Below are positions 29,454 to 38,953 of a stretch of 64,000 nucleotides of DNA, in pieces. The stretch covers positions 1 to 64,000 of the forward strand of contig JAHZIB010000001.1 of the NCBI GenBank assembly GCA_019419955.1, read 5' to 3'. Below the pieces are notes generated by a model. It saw only the letters and a list, made by a program, of their open reading frames with translations, was not told where the DNA came from and ran no database searches. Positions within the stretch are counted from its first letter, which is position 1. Every line of letters starts with the position of its first letter. A program made the position numbers and the translations under genes. Source of the DNA: Clostridiales bacterium. Lineage in GTDB: Bacteria; Bacillota; Clostridia; TANB77; CAG-508.

Positions 29454-32400
29454 CTATACAGCAAGATTCCCTATGGCATTACCATCAGTAAGTTCATTTG
29501 CATCTATATCATTTGTCTTTATCTTATTTTCCTCTTTTCTTTCTTCCTCCACTACATTTTCTAATTGGTTAATTAAATCTTGTAATCTTTGTATGTCCTT
29601 GCCCATCATTTCATAATTTGAATTTGTGGTAGATGTCTTCAAATTATTATTTGCCTTAATAACAGCATTTACTAAATCCTCTATACTGTCAGTATTTTCA
29701 ACCTCAATATCAACTGCATATTGAGAAACCAAATTTCTCAGAGCTTCATTTAAATTATCTCCAATTGCCAACTTATTTCCAGAAGCAACTATTACTTTTT
29801 TAAGTGTTGGTGTAGAATCTTCTTCATTAATATATTGTTGATATACTGGTTCGACATACAGCAATGTATTATCTAAAGGCACAATAACCATATTTTTTGT
29901 AATTCTAGTTCCTGTCACATTAAGTGCCTCTAATTCCTTAGAGATTTGTTCATCCTGTTCAATTTGTGTGTCTAATTGCATTGGCCCTAAGATATTGCTA
30001 TCTGATTCAAATTTATATATTGTAATTTTAGGAGTTCCTCCATCATATGTTCCTACCATGTATGATATAATATTTTGTTTTTCATAAGGAGTAAATGGTA
30101 AAACTAGACCTAATCTATTCTCATCACTATCCAAAGTTTTAACCATTGTATAATATGGTTCAATATCCACTCCTGTTTTTGTTGATACTCTACTTGTATT
30201 ATGTGTAGCTATATCCCAAACGTCATCTCCTCTATATAATACATCTGATTGAATATCATGGTATCTTTGTATAATTTCTGCCTGAATACTATATAAAAAT
30301 TCAGGGTATATAAATTGGCTACTAATATCACTAGGAATTGTCTCATTTTCTATAAATAAATCAGAGTAAATCTGTGAATATGCACTTGCGATAGGGTCAG
30401 ATTTATCAGTTATATAAAATTTTATTGTGCCATCATAAGCATTAATCAATACCTTAACTGAATTTCTAATATAATTCAATTCTAACTTATTTAATGTGTC
30501 TAGCTGTAATATAGTTTTTTGTGAATATGGAAAATTGTTAGAAGTTGTGTATGCATCTAGTACCCAAATCAAATCCCCATTATCATCAACCACCATATAT
30601 GGGTTTTCATCATATAGCAAATAAGGCATTAAAGTTTTTGCTCTTTCTATAATATTCCTATTTGTTAAAATCTTGCTGTCGCTGTTTACATTTGCAGATA
30701 ATGCTAAATTCAAATCGCCTTCTTTTATTCCTAAGATAAATCTATCTAAGAAATTTAAGCTTAATCCAGCATTTCCCTCATATACATTCTCCTCATTTTT
30801 CGTGCTTGAAACTGGATAATCAAACTCTTGTCTGTTCTTACTATTTGTTACAATATTGTTATTTGTCTCAAGCCCAAAATAAATTCTTGGATTTGTTACA
30901 GTGACAACATCTGTATCCTTTCTTTGGAAGTCTTTTTGCAATTTTAACAGATTACCATTAGCATCAGTTTTTGTTGCTGATGTAACAACTACTCCATAAC
31001 CATGGGTATATTCATAAGTTTGATTATTGTATGTTCCATTTGCTGATATTTCTCTTGGAGAAACATATACTAACTGCTGCCTTCCATCTACTCTATAACT
31101 TGCAATTTTTGTAGTATTATACGTATAATAACCTTTTTCCGTCTGAATTGTATTTAAATCTTTTAATACAGTTTCTTTATCTACAATTACAATATTATTA
31201 ATTGTTTCATCCAAAGTATTTAATGTATTCTCCGTAATTGTTTCTCCACCATTATCTATTGTAAATACTTCAGCATTTATGTTATATGCTTTCTTTGTAT
31301 TCTCAATATTAGCATTAATATTAGCTTCTTCTCTATCTAATTCATTAGGAGTAATAAATACCGCTTGGAATATAGCCATACCAATTAAAAGTATAATAAT
31401 ATATACTGGCACTACTAAAATCCACATTATAACTTTTTTCGTTTTTCCATTTTTAAAAGCTCTAATAGCCATAAATACCGACAAAATTATAAGAATTGGT
31501 AAAATTCTGTATCCCCACAATTTTATTGTAACATCTGTAACTCCTGCCCCATAAATTGAGTAGGTTGTATCCTCTTGCAAATTCAAAAATTTATCAAAAC
31601 CTATATTTTGTGTTTGCATAAATACAAACGCAGCAAGTAAAACTGCAAGTATTTTTATATTTGTAAATAATTGTTTTAATAAATTACTCTTTTTCAAAGT
31701 TTCTCTATCCAAACCATCAAAACAAATATTAAATACTGCAACATAATAAATAATTGTATAAATTGTAATTCCAACTAATATGAATATCAAATATAATAAT
31801 ATTGTATCAATAAATGGTTTTTGGAACATAAAGTATCCAATATCAAAACCAAAAATCGGGTCTACTTCTCCAAATGAAGTACTATTTACAAAAAGCATAT
31901 ATTTATCAAGAATTAACTCTGTTGTCACAAAACTTACAATTACAGATATTACAAATGCTAACGATTTATTAGGCAATTTTGGAATTTCTTTTTTCTCATG
32001 CTCAAAAAATGGTTTTAATACTTTTTTTATTCTATTATTATTTAAATACAAAATTAAGAATAAAAACACAAAGTTAATTCCAAATGTTATTGTCGTATAA
32101 TTAATATTTTGCCAAAAGATACCTACATATTCTTCTCCTATTTCCAATATTTCTAGATATTCTCCTCTAAAAATAACATATCCAACAATAGCAACAACAG
32201 CAATAAATAAAAGCACCAAATACATTCTTCTTTTATTTTTCTTCTTAGAAGCTGTATTTTTATTGGTTTTTGAGTTGTTCGAATTGTTTAAGCTATTTAC
32301 AGAATCAGCAACTTTATTGTCACTTATGCTTTTATTATTTTCTACAACATCATCTTGACCTTCTATTGTTTTTCCCTCATTATTAGAAATATGGTCCATG

Positions 32401-32489
32401 CTAGTTTTATCGATTTCTTTCTCATTAATATATTTTTTATCGGCTTTTAAGTCTTGTTCTTCGGAATTTTTAAATTTATCCTCGCTCAT
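29454..32489 (-). CDS. UPF0182-family membrane protein
   Basis: 1011 residues. The N-terminal 85 residues are charged and low complexity (Asn, Ser, Lys); seven membrane helices follow between about 90 and 385, then a large extracytoplasmic domain (about 390-925) with the UPF0182 features TxYTxNTxKIASYRVDGRQQL-like and PYYTMVKTLDS..LGLVLPFTPYEKQN. The C-terminal 80 residues are acidic coiled-coil-like sequence. Function unknown throughout the family. The ribosome site AAAGGAG precedes the ATG; ftsY lies 38 bases upstream. Confidence 0.92.
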   Translation of the reverse strand: MSEDKFKNSEEQDLKADKKYINEKEIDKTSMDHISNNEGKTIEGQDDVVENNKSISDNKVADSVNSLNNSNNSKTNKNTASKKKNKRRMYLVLLFIAVVAIVGYVIFRGEYLEILEIGEEYVGIFWQNINYTTITFGINFVFLFLILYLNNNRIKKVLKPFFEHEKKEIPKLPNKSLAFVISVIVSFVTTELILDKYMLFVNSTSFGEVDPIFGFDIGYFMFQKPFIDTILLYLIFILVGITIYTIIYYVAVFNICFDGLDRETLKKSNLLKQLFTNIKILAVLLAAFVFMQTQNIGFDKFLNLQEDTTYSIYGAGVTDVTIKLWGYRILPILIILSVFMAIRAFKNGKTKKVIMWILVVPVYIIILLIGMAIFQAVFITPNELDREEANINANIENTKKAYNINAEVFTIDNGGETITENTLNTLDETINNIVIVDKETVLKDLNTIQTEKGYYTYNTTKIASYRVDGRQQLVYVSPREISANGTYNNQTYEYTHGYGVVVTSATKTDANGNLLKLQKDFQRKDTDVVTVTNPRIYFGLETNNNIVTNSKNRQEFDYPVSSTKNEENVYEGNAGLSLNFLDRFILGIKEGDLNLALSANVNSDSKILTNRNIIERAKTLMPYLLYDENPYMVVDDNGDLIWVLDAYTTSNNFPYSQKTILQLDTLNKLELNYIRNSVKVLINAYDGTIKFYITDKSDPIASAYSQIYSDLFIENETIPSDISSQFIYPEFLYSIQAEIIQRYHDIQSDVLYRGDDVWDIATHNTSRVSTKTGVDIEPYYTMVKTLDSDENRLGLVLPFTPYEKQNIISYMVGTYDGGTPKITIYKFESDSNILGPMQLDTQIEQDEQISKELEALNVTGTRITKNMVIVPLDNTLLYVEPVYQQYINEEDSTPTLKKVIVASGNKLAIGDNLNEALRNLVSQYAVDIEVENTDSIEDLVNAVIKANNNLKTSTTNSNYEMMGKDIQRLQDLINQLENVVEEERKEENKIKTNDIDANELTDGNAIGNLAV

Positions 32490-32527
32490 ACATTTCTCCT
32501 TTCACTAAATAAATCTTATTCTAGCCT

Positions 32528-33433
32528 CTATATCAGAGCCTTCACGAAGTCATCACTACTAAAAATCTCCATATCATCAATCTGTTCTCCAATACCTATA
32601 AACTTAACAGGCATCTTATTCTCATTAGCAATTCCAATTACCACTCCACCTTTTGCAGTGCCATCTAGCTTTGTAAGAACTAATCCTGTTATATCCACAG
32701 TTTCCTTAAATGCCTTTACCTGACTAATTGCATTTTGCCCAGTTGTAGCATCAAGAACCATTAAAATCTCCTTAGATGCATTTGGCAATTCTTTATCTAT
32801 AACTTTCTTTATTTTTATAAGTTCATCCATCAAATATTTTTTATTATGCAATCTTCCAGCTGTATCACAAATTAAAACATCTGCATTCTTTTCTTTTACA
32901 ATCTTTATCGCATCAAACACAACAGATGCAGGGTCTACGCCTTCCTCTCTTTTAACAATATTACATTCGGCTCTTTTGGCCCAAATTTCTAACTGCTCCA
33001 CTGCTGCAGCTCTAAAAGTATCTGCTGCTGCAACAACTACCTTTTTACCATCTTGCCTTAGTCTGTTTGCCATCTTACCTATGGAGGTGGTTTTACCTAC
33101 ACCATTTACTCCGACTACAAGTATTACTGATGGCTTAGTCTCAAGATGTAATTTATTATCCAAAGAATCAAAAATCTCCTTTATTTCTTCTCTGAGCGCC
33201 TCTTTTACCCCTTCTGCATCTTCAATTTTATTTTTTTTAATTTTATCCCTTAAATTATTAATTATTGTGGTGGACGTCTCAACACCCACGTCTGACATAA
33301 TCAATACTTCTTCTAATTCTTCTAGCAATTCCTCATCCACTTTGCGAAATGTACTAAATACATTATTCATTTTTTCTTCAAATGAATTTTTGGTTTTACT
33401 TAAACCTTGTTTTAATTTATCAAAAAATCCCAC
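32528..33433 (-). CDS. ftsY: Signal recognition particle receptor FtsY
   Basis: About 301 residues. The best start is GTG at 33433, preceded by AGGGAGG and giving the usual Met-Gly-Phe-Phe-Asp-Lys start; an upstream ATG at 33460 lacks a good site. It has the N domain, then GTPase motifs G1 GVNGVGKTTSIGKMA, DTFRAAAVEQLE, G3 CDTAGRLHN, G4 TKLDGTAKGG and the C-terminal GIGEQIDDMEIF. It docks ribosome-SRP complexes at the membrane. It heads a possible operon with the UPF0182 and transketolase genes. Confidence 0.97.
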   Translation of the reverse strand: MGFFDKLKQGLSKTKNSFEEKMNNVFSTFRKVDEELLEELEEVLIMSDVGVETSTTIINNLRDKIKKNKIEDAEGVKEALREEIKEIFDSLDNKLHLETKPSVILVVGVNGVGKTTSIGKMANRLRQDGKKVVVAAADTFRAAAVEQLEIWAKRAECNIVKREEGVDPASVVFDAIKIVKEKNADVLICDTAGRLHNKKYLMDELIKIKKVIDKELPNASKEILMVLDATTGQNAISQVKAFKETVDITGLVLTKLDGTAKGGVVIGIANENKMPVKFIGIGEQIDDMEIFSSDDFVKALI

Positions 33434-33763
33434 TCTGTTTTCCTCCCTGGTAGTTTTCATCTCAAGAATAGTATTTTTACTATATTCTTTATATTGATTT
33501 CATTATATTTTTTACAGTTACTATTATATTATTTTTAGCAAATTATGTCAATGCTAGTAATTAATAATTATATATTTGTGTAAATTTGTTTTCTTTCTAT
33601 TAAATAAACAAAACTGTTGCCATTAAAGTCATTTATACTAATATAACTTAATAAATACTTGTGTTTTTTGCATTAGTAACATGAACTCTGATAAAATAGT
33701 TAATAATAAACTCTTTTTATATTACTAATGAATAATAAAATACCTGAACAATTTTCTCAAAAA

Positions 33764-33803
33764 GGAAAACTCCTACCATTTTGGCGGGAGTTTTCTTTTT
33801 TTG
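33764..33803. terminator. Strong terminator hairpin in the ftsY / prepilin-like gap
   Basis: GAAAACTCC and GGGAGTTTTC form a GC-richer stem with T runs on both sides. It serves the prepilin-like gene (33943-35400) on the minus strand and could also act in the other direction. The rest of the 33434-33942 gap shows no coding sequence. Confidence 0.85.
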
Positions 33804-33942
33804 AAAGCAAATGATTATATAAATAGATTTCTATAGGTACGGTTTTTAAAGTATTTTACTTTAATTGTTTTTTAGGCTTCTATCTAACCTTATAGCAATT
33901 TTCTACAATTTAAAGCTTATATATTATATTAAACTTTGAAAA

Positions 33943-35400
33943 CTAATCATGCTGTGCAGTATAACCATGATTACAATAAGTATGAGAACTAAATTGTCCA
34001 TGTGAGCAAGCCGTTGGTTGAGTAACTTCACCGCTTCCTGAACAAGTATCGCAACTAATCATATGAAATTCTGGTCCAGCTTTATACCAATTTCCTGTAC
34101 AAGGAAAACATAAATTATATCTTTCTACTACTACATTACACTTAGTACATGTATAAGTGTATCTAGTATAAATAGATCTATTACCACCACATGAATCACA
34201 ATTATCATTATGAGTATAACTACCAGTAGAGTATTGTTCCTCAATTTCTCCTTGACATTTAACTTCTCCAGTTCCTTCACATGTAGAACAAGATACAGAT
34301 GCTGTAAAAGGTCCTGAACATGTTAACCCCGTTCCAGGGCAATATGTTCTTACTGATGATGTACTTCCTTTTGTTTGTGCATCTTCATCTTTTGCTATTA
34401 CATAATAATAATATGTAGTATATTGACTTAATCCAGATGCTTTTAATGTTACTTCACTTCCAGATGCCATTTGACTTTCTGTTGCCTTTTTAGTAAATCC
34501 ACTTGAGTTCGATGTACTTGTATATAATTCATATGTTATTTTGTCTCCATTTGCATCTGTTGCTTTTGCTTTTATTGTTATACTATTAGTTGTCTTACTA
34601 TCCAATGTAGTGCTAGAAATTACAGGTGCTCTATTACCAAGCTGTGTTTTCACTGTTATAACATTGCTTTCATTTCTATTTCCTGCTTTATCTGTTACTA
34701 CTACTTTTATATTATAACTTGTTTCTTCATTTAGTTCGTTAAATGTATAACTGTTTGTTGCTAATGTATCTTTTAATTCATCATTTAAATAGTATTCATA
34801 TGTTGCTATTCCACTTTCAGCATCTACTGCATTTGATATTATTTGTATACTATTCTCCGTTATTGTTCCTGTATTTATACTTATTGTTGGCGCATTTTTG
34901 TCTAATATATTTACACTTGCATAATTTCCATAACGTTTTCCATCCGTTAGTCTTGCATATACTATATCACCATGTTTTAAATTCTCTACTATTATAGGAC
35001 TGTCCTCTGTGTTCCAATTTGTTTCATCAATTTTATTCACTTGATATTGTATTTTCATTCCTTTTTCGTTTGTTCTTAAAGTTATTTTTGCTTCTTCATT
35101 TTCCCATATTGCTGGACTTGCTATTATACTTCCCGTCTCTAATCCATCACTTGCTCCAGGTATTGTTCCATCAATTCCTTCTAATATGCTATTTATTTTA
35201 TTTGATACGTTATCTAATTGTTCCTGTTCTTCTTTTGCTGAAGTTCCAGTCTGTTCAGCAGCATTCTTTGCCTGATCTATTAATCCTCCCCCTACAACTA
35301 TATTTATAGTAACAACAGATAAAATTATCATTATTACTACCGTAATTATTAACGCTATTAATGTTATTCCTTCTTCTTTTTTATTATCACTTATCCTCAT
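33943..35400 (-). CDS. Prepilin-like surface protein with FN3-type repeats and a zinc-finger-like Cys-rich tail
   Basis: 485 residues. Residues 1-40 are a prepilin-type leader (EEGITLIALIITVV with Gly before Ile as the cleavage-like site). Then come an acidic linker, two or three Ig/FN3-like domains (about 85-345) with ITENSI and LTDGK motifs shared with the protein at 1-1152, and a Cys-rich tail (about 350-485) with repeated CxxC pairs including CSTCEGTGEV, CDSCGG, CTKC and CDTCSGSGEV, which resemble DnaJ-type zinc repeats. Probably exported, with the leader processed by the A24 peptidase at 46827-47567; a zinc-repeat tail outside the cell would be unusual. The ribosome site is AAAGGAG. Confidence 0.88.
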   Translation of the reverse strand: MRISDNKKEEGITLIALIITVVIMIILSVVTINIVVGGGLIDQAKNAAEQTGTSAKEEQEQLDNVSNKINSILEGIDGTIPGASDGLETGSIIASPAIWENEEAKITLRTNEKGMKIQYQVNKIDETNWNTEDSPIIVENLKHGDIVYARLTDGKRYGNYASVNILDKNAPTISINTGTITENSIQIISNAVDAESGIATYEYYLNDELKDTLATNSYTFNELNEETSYNIKVVVTDKAGNRNESNVITVKTQLGNRAPVISSTTLDSKTTNSITIKAKATDANGDKITYELYTSTSNSSGFTKKATESQMASGSEVTLKASGLSQYTTYYYYVIAKDEDAQTKGSTSSVRTYCPGTGLTCSGPFTASVSCSTCEGTGEVKCQGEIEEQYSTGSYTHNDNCDSCGGNRSIYTRYTYTCTKCNVVVERYNLCFPCTGNWYKAGPEFHMISCDTCSGSGEVTQPTACSHGQFSSHTYCNHGYTAQHD

Positions 35401-35515
35401 ATTTATTCTCCTTTCACTTTTTCTATTGTTTAATTTTTTATTTTAATATCTACATCCAATTAAGATCATATACTGTACTTTTACATTCGGTTTTACTTGC
35501 TTTTTCTTTATACAT

Positions 35516-35563
35516 AAATCTCGACTATTTTAAATATTTTCTAATAATTTATAGCCGAGATTT
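35516..35563. repeat. Long hairpin upstream of the prepilin-like gene
   Basis: AAATCTCGACTAT pairs with ATAGCCGAGATTT with one mismatch. It lies between the mini-ORF at 35637-35708 and the prepilin-like start and could act as an attenuator or terminator. Confidence 0.6.
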
Positions 35564-35636
35564 TTATTATCTTGTTTTCTACTACTATAGTAAAATAACT
35601 TGTCTTTTTGCAAATATAAATAAATCTTTATTTTAA

Positions 35637-35708
35637 CTAAATATAGCTCTCTCTCTCTCTCTCTCTCTCTACAACCGCAATGGTTTCGTTCACCATTTCT
35701 TTTTGCAT
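35637..35708 (-). CDS. Possible mini-ORF containing a dinucleotide repeat
   Basis: A 23-codon frame with a GAAGGAG ribosome site nine bases before the ATG and a near-consensus promoter upstream. It encodes MQKEMVNETIAVV followed by an Arg-Glu alternation generated by the (AG)12 tract (35647-35670) and a short tail. Changing the repeat number by the right amount would move translation into a frame open for about 35 further codons. I know of no relative; whether the peptide is made is unproven. Confidence 0.35.
   Translation of the reverse strand: MQKEMVNETIAVVERERERESYI
35647..35670. repeat. (CT)12 simple sequence repeat
   Basis: Twelve uninterrupted CT units on the plus strand, inside the mini-ORF and upstream of the prepilin-like gene. 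Such tracts change length by slipped-strand mispairing. Confidence 0.97.
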
Positions 35709-35752
35709 TTTCCTCATCTCCTTCGCTTTTTATTAAATTCTGTTACACTTTT

Positions 35753-35781
35753 ATTTTACCACTATCAACTCTTTTTTGCAA
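35753..35781 (-). promoter_or_regulatory. Sigma-A-type promoter upstream of mini-ORF / prepilin-like gene
   Basis: On the minus strand TTGCAA (35776-35781) and TAAAAT (35753-35758) are separated by 17 bases. It points toward the mini-ORF and the prepilin-like gene. Confidence 0.6.
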
Positions 35782-35809
35782 CACTTTTGTTTCTTCTTTT
35801 ATCTTACTC

Positions 35810-35966
35810 GTAACAGTATAATAATTACAAAAATAATTGTCCTGCAATGGAAGTTCTATTAAAAATTTTCACAAATCGACTCTTACCAAGCTTGTGAAAA
35901 TTTTTAATTTGAAACTCCCTGTGCAGGCTTCAAATGTGCAATAACCATGATCTACTAACTCTTACT
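35810..35966. repeat. MITE-like repeat family R2, copy B
   Basis: Its reverse complement matches copy A at 5811-5965 over about 140 bases, including the AAAAATTTTCAC palindrome and GCAGGACAATTATTTTT. The rest of the 35401-36314 gap holds the mini-ORF region and a further hairpin at 35982-36017. Confidence 0.8.
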
Positions 35967-35981
35967 TCTAAATGGAATAAA

Positions 35982-36017
35982 CCCAAATTATTAGACAGAA
36001 AAGTTTAATAATTTGGG
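35982..36017. repeat. Perfect 12-base hairpin at the island edge
   Basis: CCCAAATTATTA is followed by its exact reverse complement with a 12-base loop. It lies at the left side of the restriction-modification island; no T run follows. Confidence 0.7.
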
Positions 36018-36314
36018 GGGCACTTCTGTTGACAGTTCATTACATATTAACTGGCAAACCACACTTGTTGATTTTCCATTTGTTATTTTTATAATACTTA
36101 AAACTTAAAAAATGTCAAACAAAATATAAAAATTATATTTTCTATTTTACTAATAAATTACTATATTTTAAGTTTTTTATAGCGTTTTATCAACTTTTAT
36201 AGAGTTGTTATAATTTGGAGCAAGTCACATACAAGTTACGAACTTCGTTCTCTTTCTTATATAATGTGATTATATCTAATTCAAAATAAAAATGCAATAG
36301 CAAAGTTATATATT

Positions 36315-38045
36315 TTATGCTCCATTCCATTTTGGAATATATTTTGCATCTTTTGAAACTAGAGTAATTATATTTTTTCCATCAACAACTTTTCTTTCAT
36401 AAAATTCGCAGTTAGCTAGCAGTATTTTTGTACTTTTTAAACTAAATCTATAATTAAATAAATCTATATCTTTACTTAAATCAGTTACTATATTTTTATA
36501 TTTCCTTTCATCATAATCATCAATATAAAATGATGCTTTTATATTGTCTTTTAACTTATAATTTTTATTTTGACTATCATAATAAATTAAGTTAATTTCA
36601 AATTCATTTTGATAGAAATAGTCTAAATTATATTTTATTTTTATATTAAATTTCTTTTCTATATATATAATTTTTTGCAAAAGTCTTTTATAATTTTTGA
36701 ATACCTGATAATCATTCTCATTATAATTTTTATTTCCTAAATTTCTCATAACAAAATACTCTTTATTCTCCTTAATATGTTGCACACTTACCTTACTATT
36801 GCAACTATTAATTGTAAATAAGAATTTTTGTATCTCTAAATTCTCTTTACAAGAATATTTATATTTTTCTCTTAAAGTTATATTAATATTAGCATTATAT
36901 TTTATAAAACTATTATCAATATCTCTATGTTCTTCTAGAATGTTTATCTTTAATGTAATATCAAAACATTCTTCTTTTGCTTCAAAATTATTAAAAATTA
37001 TATGTTTTTTTTGAACATCTACTACTTGTAAAGCAGTACTTTTTATGCTAAATTTTTCTATTCCATCACTAATAATTATTTTATATTTTTCTCCTTTTGG
37101 AAGTTCTTTAGGAAGAATATATAATTTAATATCACCATCTTTTGCATAGTTACAATCAGAAAATGGATTTTCATATTTTCCAATATATTCCCTTACTTCT
37201 GAAACATAAGGAATTTCAATTGGTCTTCTTTGTATTGTAGCTTCTCTAATCAAATTATTAACCCCTCCATTTTTTATAAAATCTTCTTTTTCCTTTGGAC
37301 TATTAAACTTCATTTTGAACTTTTCTTGCATAGGATGAAGTTCATATGCATTTTCTACTTTTGGGTTTAATACATATTTCAATTCTTCACCAACTATCTT
37401 CGCTTCAACATTAAAACATTTTCGTAATTCTAATGGTAAATTCGTATTTGTAAGAATTTCTTTTGTTAATGCAATTTTTTCTGTATATTCCTTTTCCACT
37501 TTTGGTATGTTATTTTTATTCTCAAATACTACATCTAAAGAAATATTATCCTTTATACCAATAACACACCTTAAAATATTATTTATTTGCTCTTGTTTTA
37601 CCAGTTCTAAATTCTTAATAATATTTATCAATTCAAAACAAGAATACACGTCATCTTTTAAAGAAAAGTAGGTTGTATCTATATTATTTTTGGGACTATA
37701 TTTAATTTTTTCATCAATAACTAAAAACTTTAATCTTCTGTATTCCTTATCTAAATTATTGTCTTTAAATTTTTTTAATGTCTCTTTAATTTTTTTTATA
37801 CTTCTTTCAGAAGTAACTTGAAATGTTATCTGTTTATTTTTATCTCCTAAATCTACTGCTGGATACAAATATTTGTTATTAAGATTTACTAAATCATAAT
37901 CATATATTATATTTAATATATCTTTAAAGGGTGTTTCTAGTAGAGTATTTATATCATTTAAATTAGCTTTATTTTTCAATTTTACTTGATATATAATAAT
38001 CGATAAATTAGTTGAAATTTCATTAATTATATTTTCTATTTTCAT
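36315..38045 (-). CDS. SMEK-domain protein
   Basis: 576 residues. Residues 1-100 match the SMEK domain: NEISTNLSIIIYQVKLKNK at the N-terminus, then LNDINTLLETPFKDILNIIYDYDL and the VDLGDKNKQITFQVTSE segment with a DxGD..QVT pattern. The rest is Lys/Asn/Ile-rich without a motif I recognise. SMEK domains are found in bacterial defence and restriction-type loci and are thought to be nuclease-related. It follows the putative restriction endonuclease and methylase on the same strand and is probably a third component of the same system. Confidence 0.72.
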   Translation of the reverse strand: MKIENIINEISTNLSIIIYQVKLKNKANLNDINTLLETPFKDILNIIYDYDLVNLNNKYLYPAVDLGDKNKQITFQVTSERSIKKIKETLKKFKDNNLDKEYRRLKFLVIDEKIKYSPKNNIDTTYFSLKDDVYSCFELINIIKNLELVKQEQINNILRCVIGIKDNISLDVVFENKNNIPKVEKEYTEKIALTKEILTNTNLPLELRKCFNVEAKIVGEELKYVLNPKVENAYELHPMQEKFKMKFNSPKEKEDFIKNGGVNNLIREATIQRRPIEIPYVSEVREYIGKYENPFSDCNYAKDGDIKLYILPKELPKGEKYKIIISDGIEKFSIKSTALQVVDVQKKHIIFNNFEAKEECFDITLKINILEEHRDIDNSFIKYNANINITLREKYKYSCKENLEIQKFLFTINSCNSKVSVQHIKENKEYFVMRNLGNKNYNENDYQVFKNYKRLLQKIIYIEKKFNIKIKYNLDYFYQNEFEINLIYYDSQNKNYKLKDNIKASFYIDDYDERKYKNIVTDLSKDIDLFNYRFSLKSTKILLANCEFYERKVVDGKNIITLVSKDAKYIPKWNGA

Positions 38046-38131
38046 AATTTTACTTCCTTAATTTCTAATATTTATGATAACTAATAAAAAATCAAAATAA
38101 TATAATTATACTATCTTGATTTTCATCAGAA

Positions 38132-38938
38132 TTAAAAATACAAAGCTTTTATATTAGCAATTGCTTCTTTTATGTAATTAGCACTTTTTTTATATTGCTC
38201 AAAAACAATTTCAAATCCATTTTCATCATCACATACAAAATTCCAATAGTCTTTCCCAATCAATAGTTCTTTCTCATCAAAATATTGCCTTACTTGGCTT
38301 TGTTTCCAATCATTTCCCTCTCCAAATTTATTATAGGCTGTTGCAAATAAAACCTTTATTTTTTCATCACTATTTTCCAACTTATTTTTTAATAAAAAAT
38401 ATTCCCTTAACAATTCTATTTTTTCAGCTTTAGATTTCTTATTATCTAAATCTCCACCTGCTTTTAGTTCTATTATATAATGTTCTCTTTTTTCTGGACT
38501 ATAAAAGTAATTATCTGTTTCATGACTTGTCATATAGCTAGTTATATCTCTAGGTTTTACCCAAGAAAAATTTTCATAATCTTCTTTTTTTGGTGGTACA
38601 TGATCATTGTATACTGTCATTAAGTAATCAATATGTTGTGTTTGTTGTGGTAACAAGTAAGATTCAATTCTACCATTAACTTCATATGATAATTTTGCAA
38701 TTGCATTTCCTACATTTTCCAATACATTTCCAAAACTTGAATCGAATGATCTGACAAATGCTGAATAGAACATAAATTCTTCTCCAAGTTCTGCCATAAA
38801 AACATTATTCTTTTTAGAGTTTATGACCCCATTTGGATCATCTACTTCTTTAATATGTCTTACTTCAAACCCATCTGCAAAACTTTTTATGCTACTATCG
38901 ATTATCTCATTAATTGCTTTTCTTTTTAAATTTTCCAT
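38132..38938 (-). CDS. Putative type II restriction endonuclease, TdeIII-like
   Basis: 268 residues. The segment DNYFYSPEKREHYIIELKAGGDLDNKKSKAEK near 140-175 carries a D..E-x-K pattern fitting a PD-(D/E)xK nuclease core, and GEEFMFYSAFVRSFDSSFGNVLE near 55 resembles TdeIII-family enzymes. It is encoded 15 bases after the adenine methylase gene, the arrangement of a restriction-modification pair. TdeIII enzymes are said to cut GGNCC, which an adenine methylase could not protect, so the specificity here probably differs or the family match is loose. Confidence 0.6.
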   Translation of the reverse strand: MENLKRKAINEIIDSSIKSFADGFEVRHIKEVDDPNGVINSKKNNVFMAELGEEFMFYSAFVRSFDSSFGNVLENVGNAIAKLSYEVNGRIESYLLPQQTQHIDYLMTVYNDHVPPKKEDYENFSWVKPRDITSYMTSHETDNYFYSPEKREHYIIELKAGGDLDNKKSKAEKIELLREYFLLKNKLENSDEKIKVLFATAYNKFGEGNDWKQSQVRQYFDEKELLIGKDYWNFVCDDENGFEIVFEQYKKSANYIKEAIANIKALYF

Positions 38939-38953
38939 TTTCTATAATTCCCC

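Noticed and set aside
35647..35670. Start of a CRISPR or tandem repeat array
   Set aside because: It is a plain dinucleotide tract without spacers; no CRISPR pattern was seen in the window.
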